This document shows, piece by piece, positions 17,721 to 25,782 of a DNA stretch of 64,000 nt (position 1 is its first letter; every line of letters starts with the position of its first letter). The DNA comes from Streptomyces sp. JHA26 (GTDB lineage Bacteria; Actinomycetota; Actinomycetes; Streptomycetales; Streptomycetaceae), in the NCBI RefSeq assembly GCF_002005565.1, contig NZ_BDJC01000010.1:1-64000 (forward strand), written 5' to 3'. The notes under the pieces are model-generated. The model saw only the letters and a program-made list of their open reading frames with translations. It ran no database searches and was not told where the DNA came from. The translations under genes were made by a program, and so were the position numbers.

Positions 17721-19310
17721 TCACGAGCAGACGGTGTCGTTCGCCGGGACCGTCCCGTCGAGCAGATACGCGTCGACCAGCTCGGTCAGGCAGTCGTTGA
17801 CGGCGTAGGTGCCGTGCCCCTCGCCGTCCGCGGTGAGGTGGACGCCGACCTTCTCTCCCAGTTCGTCCGCCATCTTCTTGGCACCCTCGTAGGGAGTGGC
17901 CGGATCACCGGTGTTGCCGATGACGAGGACTGGGTTCGCGCCGTCGGCCGACACCTCGATGGTGGGTGCGTGGCCGTCAGCGGGCCAGCCGGTGCACTGG
18001 AGCAACCCCCAGGCCATCCAGTCGCCGAACACCGAAGATGCCGTGCGGAATCGGGGCAGGTGACGGTGTACGTCCTCAAGGGTGAAGCGGTCCTTGTAGT
18101 CCGCGCAGTTCACCGCGGTGTTGGCTGCGTTGATGTTGGCGTATCCGTCGTCGTCGATCCGTTCGTTGAGGAGGTCGGAGAGCAGCAGCAGTGCGCTGCC
18201 GTCGCCGTCCATGGCGGCCTCCAGTCCGCCCCTGAGCAGCAGCCAGCTCTCCTGGTCGTAGAGGGCGGCGGCGATGCCGTTGAGGGCGTGGCTCTGGGTC
18301 AGGGGACGCCCGAACTCCGTGGGCAGGGGGTCGGTGTCCAGGCGCTCGAGCAGCGCGATGATGTCCTTCTCGCCCTGCTGCGGGTTCGTGCCTTCGAAGA
18401 AGCAGGAGTCCTGCCGTGCGCAGTCCTCCAGGAAGTTGCGCAGTGCGCCCTGGAACCCCTTCGCCTGGCCGAGGGCACCGTTCAGGGCGTCCTCGGTGGG
18501 GTCGACCACGGCGTCGAAGACGAAGCGCCCGACACGCTTCGGGAAGAGATGTGCGTAGACGCCGCCGAGCTGTGTGCCGTAGGAGATGCCGAAGTAGTTG
18601 AGTTTCTCGTCGCCCAGGACGTGGCGCATCAGGTCGAGGTCACGTGCGGCCTCCTGGGTGCCGACGTGATCCAGCACCGCGCCCGACTCGCTCTGGCAAG
18701 CCCGGGCGAACGCGCGTACCCCACGCTCGCGGGCCTTCTCCTCCGTGGCGTCGTCAGGGGTGGCGTCCGCGGCCAGCCAGGCGTCCATGGCCTTCGTGTC
18801 CAGACAGTGCACGCCGGCACTGTCCCCGACCCCGCGAGGGTCGAAACTGACCAGGTCATAGCGCTTGTGAAGCGTCATGTACTCGTCGCCGGCGGCGAGG
18901 GGGAGGGTGAGCACCCCGGAGCCGCCGGGGCCGCCGAAGTTGAAGACCAGGGACCCGAGGCGCTTCTCGCCGGAGTCCGGGGACGCCTTCGCCCGGATCA
19001 GGGCCAGATCGATGGTTTCGCCGTCGGGGTCCGCGTAGTCCAGCGGAGCCTTCATGGTGCTGCACTGCCACGTCGTTCCGTCCGGCAGCTTCTCGGGCCT
19101 GTCTCCGCCGCCCTGGGCCGTGGACGGAGCGGAACACGTGCTCCACTTCAGTTCCTGCTCGCTGAGAGCGGTGGGCACCGCGGGTATCGCGGCATCGCCG
19201 CGAGCGTCGTCGGCGGTCTCGGGGTTGCAGGCTGTCACCGCGGTGGCCGCCAGCACGGCGAGCGACGCCAGGGCGACAGCGGTCCGGGACATGCGAGGGT
19301 GTGCGGGCAT
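17721..19310 (-). CDS. Secreted alpha/beta-hydrolase, TAP-like (S33 family)
   Basis: 529 residues. It begins with a basic N-terminus and hydrophobic stretch ending in a lipobox-like V-T-A-C (Cys28), so it is probably an exported lipoprotein. The alpha/beta-hydrolase core has the oxyanion loop 'NFGGPGGSG', the nucleophile in G-I-S-Y-G, the acid in 'GNTGDPATPY' and the His in 'GEGHGTY', typical of tripeptidyl-aminopeptidase (SlpD/E-like) enzymes of Streptomyces. I use ATG 19310; GGAG lies 12 bases upstream, so the start is not certain (19292 also possible). It probably degrades peptides outside the cell. Confidence 0.87.
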   Translation of the reverse strand: MPAHPRMSRTAVALASLAVLAATAVTACNPETADDARGDAAIPAVPTALSEQELKWSTCSAPSTAQGGGDRPEKLPDGTTWQCSTMKAPLDYADPDGETIDLALIRAKASPDSGEKRLGSLVFNFGGPGGSGVLTLPLAAGDEYMTLHKRYDLVSFDPRGVGDSAGVHCLDTKAMDAWLAADATPDDATEEKARERGVRAFARACQSESGAVLDHVGTQEAARDLDLMRHVLGDEKLNYFGISYGTQLGGVYAHLFPKRVGRFVFDAVVDPTEDALNGALGQAKGFQGALRNFLEDCARQDSCFFEGTNPQQGEKDIIALLERLDTDPLPTEFGRPLTQSHALNGIAAALYDQESWLLLRGGLEAAMDGDGSALLLLSDLLNERIDDDGYANINAANTAVNCADYKDRFTLEDVHRHLPRFRTASSVFGDWMAWGLLQCTGWPADGHAPTIEVSADGANPVLVIGNTGDPATPYEGAKKMADELGEKVGVHLTADGEGHGTYAVNDCLTELVDAYLLDGTVPANDTVCS

Positions 19311-19363
19311 GCTTGTGCCGGTCTCCAGTTGGTGTGGGTGATACGGGCGCAGTGGACGGCCGC

Positions 19364-19457
19364 TCACACGAAGTCGTGGTGGTGGGCGTACCGGTCGGTG
19401 CGTGTGCCCTGGAAGGACCTGATCCCCCCGGAGGCTCGACGCGACGACGCGATCCAT
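19364..19457 (-). pseudogene. Deletion remnant of small membrane protein
   Basis: The leader GAAAGGATCGG-N3-ATGGATCGC matches that of the intact gene at 25353-25664. The end, read one frame over (R-S-F-Q-G-T-R-T-D-R-Y-A-H-H-H-D), matches its tail (S-S-R-G-P-H-T-D-R-H-A-Y-H-Q-D). The membrane segments between are missing, and a G run introduces a frameshift. Upstream, CCTAGTCCGCG...CATAGA at about 19507-19528 also matches 25721-25741. This is a deleted second copy of the gene with its promoter region. Confidence 0.65.
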
Positions 19458-19622
19458 GTGCCGATCCTTTCGCGCTGAACGTGCCGCCCCGTCGCCCGCC
19501 GGAAGGATCGTCGCCTAGTCCGCGGGACATAGAGCGGTGGCGCGACCGCAGGGCCGGCACCGCGTGACCCCTTGAACCCCGCGGTGTCGGGGAGGGCGAC
19601 GCCCGGCCATACACTTGCGCCA

Positions 19623-21686
19623 ATGGGGAAAGGACGTCGGGTCAGGCCACTGCCGGTACTGTTCATGGGAGCGCAACTGCTGCTGTGGTTCAGCGTCGTT
19701 GCGTCTTCGAAGGAGCCGCCGGACACCATTGAGTGGATCACCGCCTTCTGTGCCACGGCGCTCGCTGCGGTGGCGCTCGATCGGCGTCACCGGGCACCGC
19801 TCGCCGCCCTGGGCGTCATCGTCGCGGTGTCCGTGGTGGGACAGATCCTGGCGCCGCCCGACCTGCTGGGCCTGGTACCAGGGCTGGCGGTCATGGTGGC
19901 GCTGTTCACCGTCACCGTTCTGTGCAGCTGGCCCGTCGGCCTGGGCGCGACCGCGGCTGTCGCCGTCGTCCAGCTCCTGCAGGCGGCCGCACGGCACGGC
20001 GTCGGCGGTCTTCTCCTCTCCGACTGGCTCACTGGTGTCGGCCCTTTTCTGCTGGTGTCCGCTCTCGGCACCGGCCGCCGGCACTGGCTGCGGGAACGGC
20101 GGGCCACGGCGGAGCGGCTGGCCGGTGCCGAGCAGCAGCGGGCGCGCGCCGCCGAGGCGGAACGGGAACGGCTGGCCGGTGAGTTGCACGACATCAGCGC
20201 GCACCACCTCACCTCCGTCGTGGTATCCGTCGAGGCCGCCCGCAGGCTCGGTGACAGCAGGCCCGACCTGGCCGCGGAGGCACTCGCGTTCGCGCGCCGC
20301 ACCGCACGGGAGACCCAGTCCGCACTGCGGCGTCTCGTGGCGGTCATGCAGGTGGACGACCCACCGGCTCCCCAGGCGATGACCGCTCCGATCGAGACGC
20401 TGATCGCCGGATTCGGCAGGCTGGGCCGCCCCGTCTCCGTCTCCCTGCCCGCTGATCTCACCGGACCCGCGGCGGAAGCGGCCCACGGCATCATCCGGGA
20501 GGCCCTGACCAACGCCCTGCGCTACGCGCCGGGCGCCGCGGTCAGCGTGCGGGTGCAACGGGCCGGGGACACCCTGCATCTGACCGTCGACAACGGCAGG
20601 CCGCCCGGCGGCGCGCACACCGGCACGGCGGGGATCGGCTCCGGCCGGGGGGTGGAAGGAATGCACCGGCGTGCCGCCGTCCTCGGCGGGAGGCTGTCCG
20701 CGGGACCCCGCCCCGACGGAGGCTGGCGCGTACACGCCGTGCTCCCCGACGCCGCGTCCGGCCCTCGGCCGAGCCCAGGACGTCGGCGCGACTTTCCTCG
20801 CGAACAGCGGATCGCGGACAGGGCGGTCTTCGGCTCGGCCGCCGCGGTGGCGTCGGGCGTCGCCCTGACGAAGGCGGAGGACGCCGGCTACGGGGCCGGC
20901 ACATGCCTGCTGCTCGTGTCGGTGCTGACCCTCCACGCACTGCCGTTGCTGTGGCGCCGCCACGCGCCCTGGGCGGTCCTGGCGGTGACCGGGGCCGCCG
21001 CCCTCCTGTGGCCGGTTCTGCTCCGCGGTGGTGCGCTGCCGCCGTCCTCCGCGATCTGCTTCCTCGGCGGCGGCATCGTCGCACCGGCCGCGGTCTACGC
21101 GGTCGCGGCGTACGGCCGGGTCCTGAGAACCGCGCCCATGCCCTCCGGCCGACACGTCCCGCCGCCGACGGCGCATCCACTGACATGTCCGGCGGGCTCA
21201 CGGCTGTCGTTTCTGTCCGTGCCCGCCGCGGTTCTCCCGTCGGCGATCTCCTTCACGGCCGCCTTCGCCGCCGACGGGACGCTGCTCGGAGACCCGGCCG
21301 GGCCTTTTCTAGTGCTGTTCCTGGCCTGCTGGACGCTGGTCCTGTCCGGCCTGGGATGCACGGCCGCCTGGGGGGCGGGATGGCTGATGCACAGGCGTCG
21401 CAGGCGGGAACTGGGCCGGGAGGACACGGCCCTCACCACTGTGCTGTCGAGCACGAGGGCCATGGTCCATGGCGAGCGGCAGCGAGTCGCCGTCGGTCTG
21501 CGGGAGACGGTGCTCCGGCAGACGGACCGGATGATCTCCTCGGCTGAGGAGGGCAGCCTGGAGCAGGTGGCCGCGGCTACGCGGGCGACACTGAGCGCCA
21601 TGCGCCAGTTGCTCGGAAGCCTGGACGCCGGCAGAGCGACGAAAGCGCCTCGAAGAGCCGTCGTGGCGAACACCCCTCGCATGTAG
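19623..21686 (+). CDS. NarL-type sensor histidine kinase, double-length
   Basis: 687 residues. Residues 1-150 hold about four to five membrane helices; a HisKA_3 dimerisation helix carries His189 in ELHDISAHH, and the ATPase domain (about 285-375) has N298 in REALTNALR and 'DNGRPPGG'. A second membrane block (about 405-580) follows, then a coiled helix resembling a dimerisation domain ('GERQRVAVGLRETVLRQTDRM') with no His and no ATPase after it. Such a second half is unusual for a NarL-type kinase. TACACT seven bases before the ATG and no RBS suggest a leaderless mRNA. It is followed by its response regulator. Confidence 0.85.
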   Translation: MGKGRRVRPLPVLFMGAQLLLWFSVVASSKEPPDTIEWITAFCATALAAVALDRRHRAPLAALGVIVAVSVVGQILAPPDLLGLVPGLAVMVALFTVTVLCSWPVGLGATAAVAVVQLLQAAARHGVGGLLLSDWLTGVGPFLLVSALGTGRRHWLRERRATAERLAGAEQQRARAAEAERERLAGELHDISAHHLTSVVVSVEAARRLGDSRPDLAAEALAFARRTARETQSALRRLVAVMQVDDPPAPQAMTAPIETLIAGFGRLGRPVSVSLPADLTGPAAEAAHGIIREALTNALRYAPGAAVSVRVQRAGDTLHLTVDNGRPPGGAHTGTAGIGSGRGVEGMHRRAAVLGGRLSAGPRPDGGWRVHAVLPDAASGPRPSPGRRRDFPREQRIADRAVFGSAAAVASGVALTKAEDAGYGAGTCLLLVSVLTLHALPLLWRRHAPWAVLAVTGAAALLWPVLLRGGALPPSSAICFLGGGIVAPAAVYAVAAYGRVLRTAPMPSGRHVPPPTAHPLTCPAGSRLSFLSVPAAVLPSAISFTAAFAADGTLLGDPAGPFLVLFLACWTLVLSGLGCTAAWGAGWLMHRRRRRELGREDTALTTVLSSTRAMVHGERQRVAVGLRETVLRQTDRMISSAEEGSLEQVAAATRATLSAMRQLLGSLDAGRATKAPRRAVVANTPRM

Positions 21687-21826
21687 AAGTGGTCCGTGCC
21701 GACAGGTCGGCGACTGCGTGGCGGCCTCGGATGCGCACGCTGACCTGGTGGGTCCCGCGCACCGCCTCCGTGGGAGGATACGGCGCAGACAGTGGCCCCG
21801 GCGCGGGCGAAGAGAGGAGCAGGACC

Positions 21827-22498
21827 ATCGGTATCCGTGTGCTGGTCGTGGACGATCAGGCGATCGTCCGCGCGGGTTTCGTGGCGATTTTGACGGCCGA
21901 GGCCGACATGACCGTGGTCGGCGAGGCAGCGGACGGTGACGCGGCTGTGGCGATGTCGGCACAGCTCGAGCCCGACCTGGTGCTCATGGACATCCGCATG
22001 CCGGGTATGGACGGACTGACGGCGACCCGGCTGATCACCAGTCACGGCAGCGGCTCCCGGGTTCTCGTGCTCACCACGTTCGACCTCGACGCCTATGTCT
22101 ACGAGGCTCTGCGCGCCGGGGCCTCCGGCTTTCTGCTCAAGGATTCCGAGCCGGAGGACCTCCTGGCCGCGATACGGGTGGTCGCCTCCGGTGACGGCGT
22201 CCTCGCGCCCGCGGTCACGGGGCGTCTGATAGCAGCCTTCGCTCGGGGGGCCTCCTTCGCTCCGGAGATCACAGGGGCGCTGGACAGCCTCACCAACCGC
22301 GAACGCGAGATCCTCGTCCTCGTCGCCACGGGCCTGAGCAACGCGGAGATCGGCGCGCGTCTGGAAGTAGCCGTGGGAACGGTGAAGGTGCACGTGAGCT
22401 CAGTGCTCAACAAGCTGGGCCTACGGGATCGTGTGCAGGCGACCATTTTCGCCTACGAGAGTGGGCTGGTCCGCCCGTCGGTGACGCCGACTCTCTGA
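21827..22498 (+). CDS. NarL/FixJ response regulator, start codon unusual
   Basis: Receiver domain with VVDD, phosphoacceptor Asp in VLMDIRMPG, Thr in LTTFD and Lys in LLKD, then a LuxR HTH ('LTNREREILVLVATGLSNAEIGARL'). Partner of the kinase just upstream. The ideal start is missing: AGGAG at 21815-21819 sits seven bases before ATC-GGT-ATC-CGT (21827), where relatives have ATG. The frame stays open upstream to a GTG at 21689, three bases after the kinase stop. Either ATC is used, an upstream start adds about 46 non-homologous residues, or translation is impaired. Confidence 0.82.
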   Translation: MGIRVLVVDDQAIVRAGFVAILTAEADMTVVGEAADGDAAVAMSAQLEPDLVLMDIRMPGMDGLTATRLITSHGSGSRVLVLTTFDLDAYVYEALRAGASGFLLKDSEPEDLLAAIRVVASGDGVLAPAVTGRLIAAFARGASFAPEITGALDSLTNREREILVLVATGLSNAEIGARLEVAVGTVKVHVSSVLNKLGLRDRVQATIFAYESGLVRPSVTPTL

Positions 22499-23212
22499 GC
22501 GGCCCTCCGCTTGCCTGCCACCAGGGCGATCAGAGGGAGAGTTGGCCGCGAAGCCGGCAGTCGCGATCGCGGACCCGCGGTGGACTGCGCCGCCGCTGCC
22601 CTGCGCGGGCCGACTCCGCCCAGCTTTTTCGCCTGCTGTCCAGGACCCCGAATGCAAGGCCGCCCAGTGCGGAAGGGCCGGGCCCCGGAACAGTCACTGC
22701 CGGGTCTTTGGACGCTCCCCGTGCGCTGCTACTCGGCAGGTACGACCACGAAGACCACCGGCAGAGCAGGTCACGAAACACGCACGGGTCGTTCCGTGAT
22801 CTCACTGCGACGATCCGTGCCGTCGAGACACGGGGTTCGCGGACGGACGAGACGGCGCGTTGCTCCTGCCGGTGATCGACGAGTCGCGCCACATCAATTA
22901 CTGAAGCAACGCGAAGGTCGCTTGTACGGCATCTTCCCTACATAATTCATGGCTTCTTCTGGCCATGAACCTCCCCTCATGCCTTTCGCGGAAGTGAATC
23001 CCGCTGGCGGTCGAGGCGATCGGCGCTTCTTGGAGTGCGTCATTCGACGGTCGGCGAGACGGCCGTCGACCCTGCGAATCATTCCTCACAAGAGGGACAC
23101 AAGGTGCCATGTTGCTGTCACTCGTCCAGCCGCCGTATCGCGGCATCGTGTGCTCGGATATGTCCCGCAGCCCCGACGAGAGGCTCGACACACGAGGAGG
23201 ATGGGACCCACC
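22499..23212. other. Gene-free stretch; its 3' part duplicates the osmC upstream region
   Basis: No gene is seen. From about 22847 the sequence resembles the region upstream of the intact osmC gene: GACGAGACGGCGCGTTGCTCC here against GACGAGACGGCACGCTGCTCC at 35081, and further weak matches up to the decayed OsmC start at 23213. So the duplicated block includes about 370 bp of upstream DNA. Confidence 0.5.
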
Positions 23213-23370
23213 GTGCCCGCACACACCGTCTGGGAAGGAACCCGCTCGAGGGCGAGCGCGCCGTCGTCTTCGTTTCCTCCGGCATCGGCGAGCAGACGAA
23301 CGGCAGCGGGGCTCCCGACGAGCTGACCACGGCCGCCCGCTTCTGCCGCCGCTTCATGCTGTTGGCGGAC
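23213..23370 (+). pseudogene. OsmC/Ohr-family remnant
   Basis: The frame GTG-P-A-H-T-V-W-E-G matches the intact OsmC (A-H-T-V-W-E-G). After a one-base shift it continues 'PLEGERAVVFVSSGIGEQ', then a deletion removes about 11 residues, and 'TNGSGAPDELTTAARFCRRFMLL' aligns with 'ANGRTSPEELIAAAHSSCFSMAL'. The catalytic CxxC-like context is degraded and the C-terminal half is gone. A decayed paralogue of 35403-35828. Confidence 0.65.
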
Positions 23371-23588
23371 GGACCCACCGAGGCGCGAACTACCCGGCCC
23401 CAACGGCGGGCAGACGATCCTTCCGGCGACTCCTGGGAGACCACACGCTCCGCAGTCGTCGACGCAACGGGCCGATCCGGCGGGCCGCCGTCACTGCCCC
23501 GGCGACACCCCCGCGACACCCTCGAGAACGCCACGCCCTCCGCCAGGCGCACCACAGCGCTCCCCGCACCCGCAAGAAAGTACGAACC

Positions 23589-24056
23589 ATGTCTTTGCCC
23601 CCACTGCACATACCGCCGGACGGTGGATCCCCTGTGTTCCTCGTAGGAGACACCTACACCACCTTGCTCAGCGCCGCTGACACCGGCGGTGAACTGTCCC
23701 TGGCCGAGGCCGTCGTTCCGGCCGATGCCGGCCCCCCGCCGCACACCCACCATCGCGAGTCCGAGACGTTCGTTCTTCTTGAGGGAACACTTCGTGTGAC
23801 CGCCGGTGACGAGCAGTTCGACGTCGAACCCGGAGGGGTTGTGTACGTCCCCAAGGGCGTTCGTCACTCCTTCAAAAACACCAGCCCGGGCCACCCCGCC
23901 CGCATGTACTTCCTCTATGTGCCTGGCGGCATGGACGGCATGTTCCAGGAGATCGGCCGCCCCGGTGTCCGGGGCCAGGTCGGCCCTCCCCTCGACCCGG
24001 CCGATGTGGTCGCCATGGGCGAGGTTGCCGAGAAGTACGGCTACACCCTCGGCTGA
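23589..24056 (+). CDS. Cupin-domain protein
   Basis: 155 residues forming one cupin barrel: motif 1 'PPPHTHHRESETFVLLEGTLRV' (H-x-H, E) and motif 2 'PGGVVYVPKGVRHSFKN' (H), so the metal ligands are intact. The C-terminus is a short helical tail. Small single-domain cupins of this type include quercetinase-like and sugar-binding proteins; activity unknown. I start at ATG 23589 because the upstream frame is the OsmC remnant and Arg-rich shadow. No strong RBS. Confidence 0.82.
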   Translation: MSLPPLHIPPDGGSPVFLVGDTYTTLLSAADTGGELSLAEAVVPADAGPPPHTHHRESETFVLLEGTLRVTAGDEQFDVEPGGVVYVPKGVRHSFKNTSPGHPARMYFLYVPGGMDGMFQEIGRPGVRGQVGPPLDPADVVAMGEVAEKYGYTLG

Positions 24057-24271
24057 ACGACCGCCCCTCCGCGACGCCGCCGCAACCGCCGTACCCGGTG
24101 CTTGGGCGGACGTTCACCAGACGCATACCGGTCACCGGCCACGGTGCGCCAAGCTGGCGTCCCGCTGTGTGCAACGCCAGTGCGTTAAGGGTTCGTGCGC
24201 CCTGTCGAGAAGGCGGGACCTCTGGTAGTTCGCATGGTGTCGAAGCCTTTGCGAGTGTCCCGGAGGTCCCG

Positions 24272-24423
24272 TTGCCGCAGAATCCTGTCAGCGTCGGGTC
24301 CGGTGCGACAGCCCTCGACGTGTATGCGCCCGGCCATCTGGGCGAGTTGACCGAGATCATCGATCCCGAGCTGATCGGTGCGGTCCTGGAGGACACCGGT
24401 GCCCGGCAGCAGCGGCTACGGCT
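24272..24423 (+). pseudogene. IS4-family transposase, N-terminal fragment
   Basis: TTG 24272 with GGAGG five bases upstream starts 'VSVGSGATALDVYAPGHLGEL', then 'TEIIDPELIGAVLEDTG', which is the N-terminal domain of Streptomyces IS4 transposases (family form: APGHLGELT, EQRLRRLP). Sense is lost after about 50 residues where the end of the GNAT gene begins. The stretch GTGCGTTAAGGG around 24180 may be the element's left end. The rest of the element is absent. Confidence 0.65.
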
Positions 24424-24946
24424 GCTCGACGGGGACGGTGAGGTCGGCGGTCGAGCGGTGAACGGCGGGCCGGGAGGCACCGAGGGTCCTCAGGATTCTC
24501 AGCATGCGCACGTTGTCCAAGCCGGTCATGACACTCATGGAGCAGCAGCCGAAGGTGCGGGCCTGCTCCCGGGCGTACTGCGCCAGCGTGGTGCCCAGGC
24601 CACGGCTCTGCCACGGATCCTCGATCATGATGCCGAGTTCGGCGGTGCTGGGCTCGGTCGTGCGGACCAGGTTGGTGGTCGCGATGAGTCGCTGTGGGTC
24701 GTCCTCCGGGTGGGTGACCCAGGTGAGGCCCAGGCCGGGGCGGGTCAGGTGGTGGAACTCGCCCCGGCGCAGGGAACGCCGGGCGGCCTGGTAGCGCGCG
24801 AAGCGCGTCTCGAGCGAACAGCGGTTGTGCAGCGCGTTCACCGCGTCGAAGTCAGCGAGCGTAGCGGGACGGGTGAGGGTGCGGGTCCCGGTGTGAGGCA
24901 GACGGGGGCGATGGGGTGTGGTGGTCATCGGGGCGGGGGCGGGCAT
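24416..24946 (-). CDS. GNAT-family N-acetyltransferase
   Basis: 176 residues. The GNAT fold is supported by 'LTRPATLADFDAVNALHNRCS' at the N-terminus and the acetyl-CoA-binding loop in 'ELGIMIEDPWQSRGLGTTLAQYAREQARTFG' (Q-S-R-G-L-G). The start ATG 24946 has GAGG six bases upstream. The acceptor is unknown; cytosolic. Its 3' end abuts the truncated IS4 transposase, so the insertion junction may have altered the last residues. Confidence 0.83.
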   Translation of the reverse strand: MPAPAPMTTTPHRPRLPHTGTRTLTRPATLADFDAVNALHNRCSLETRFARYQAARRSLRRGEFHHLTRPGLGLTWVTHPEDDPQRLIATTNLVRTTEPSTAELGIMIEDPWQSRGLGTTLAQYAREQARTFGCCSMSVMTGLDNVRMLRILRTLGASRPAVHRSTADLTVPVEQP

Positions 24947-24959
24947 AGTGGTCCTCGGC

Positions 24960-25148
24960 TTATGAAGTCAGGGAAGGCGGGGGCAGGGCACGGTGCAGGA
25001 GTGCGGCAACCACCGACAGCCGTTGCGGGGCCACCGACCGGGGCTCGTCACCGTCATTTGCGGTGTCGTCCCCCATGGCAGGATCCCGGCCCCTTGGAAG
25101 GGGGTCATTCCCGTGCGGGCCCGGCCGGAGCGGGAGGCTGTCGTCCAT
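24960..25148 (-). CDS. Possible small protein upstream of GNAT gene
   Basis: A 62-residue frame (MDDSLPLRPGPHGNDPL...) with GC-rich third positions ends 13 bases before the GNAT start and would be co-transcribed with it. There is no clear RBS and I recognise no domain. It may be only a leader. The rest of 24947-25352 holds nothing I can name. Confidence 0.25.
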   Translation of the reverse strand: MDDSLPLRPGPHGNDPLPRGRDPAMGDDTANDGDEPRSVAPQRLSVVAALLHRALPPPSLTS

Positions 25149-25352
25149 GACGAAGCTGACCGTCGAAGCATGGGGCTGAACAGCCGTGTCGGCGACGCTG
25201 CCGAACGACACGGAGTGTTCGGAACACGCGCCCCGCGCCCCGCTCACCGGCACGACCTCTCGGTCCGGGGCCGCAGCAGCGTTCCGAACTCAGGGGAACG
25301 GAACCCCGGACCGTCACAGATCAAGGTTCACCAGACTACGGGAGAGGGACAC

Positions 25353-25664
25353 TCACGCGTCGGGGTCCTGGTGGTAGGCGTGACGGTCGGTGTGTGGGCC
25401 TCGGGAGGACGTGAGGAACCGGAGGGCCGACGCGACGAGCACGGTGATCAGAAGGGCGACGCTGAGCAGGAAGGTCCATTCGACCCACGCACCGCCGGAC
25501 CGCCCCTTCTCGAACGCTGAGAACAGCCGTGCGCCCACGGGGTAGGAGATCATGCAGACGATGACGAGGGGCCAGAAGGACAACACCTTGAGAGGCTTGG
25601 TCCACGCGGTGAGGGCAAGGGCCACAACAGCGATCAGGGCGACGAGAACATGCATGCGATCCAT
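25353..25664 (-). CDS. Small membrane protein of the regulatory island
   Basis: 103 residues starting at ATG 25664, AGGA seven bases upstream. It has about three hydrophobic helices ('MHVLVALIAVVALALTAW', 'VLSFWPLVIVCMISYPVGA', 'WTFLLSVALLITVLVASAL') and a short His/Asp-rich tail. No family recognised. It follows the ATPase-HTH gene on the same strand by 118 bp. A deleted copy with the same leader and promoter segment sits beside the other sensor kinase (19364-19457), which links this protein to the two-component genes. Confidence 0.7.
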   Translation of the reverse strand: MDRMHVLVALIAVVALALTAWTKPLKVLSFWPLVIVCMISYPVGARLFSAFEKGRSGGAWVEWTFLLSVALLITVLVASALRFLTSSRGPHTDRHAYHQDPDA

Positions 25665-25720
25665 GAGCCGATCCTTTCGCGCGGAATCCGCTGCGATCTC
25701 GGCCACCAGGAGGAATCGCA

Positions 25721-25745
25721 CCTAGTCCGCGAAGCATAGACCCGC
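25721..25745 (-). promoter_or_regulatory. Promoter segment shared with 19507-19528
   Basis: CCTAGTCCGCG followed by CATAGA recurs in front of the intact small membrane gene and its deletion remnant. It lies about 60 bp upstream of the start codon, where a promoter or activator site would be expected. Assignment is by conservation only. Confidence 0.4.
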
Positions 25746-25782
25746 ACGAGGGTGCCGCCCTTCCGCCTGCCGCCCTCGTGCG

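Noticed and set aside
19515-21176. Long minus-strand frame opposite the sensor kinase
   Set aside because: Composition is typical antisense shadow; the plus-strand kinase is unambiguous.
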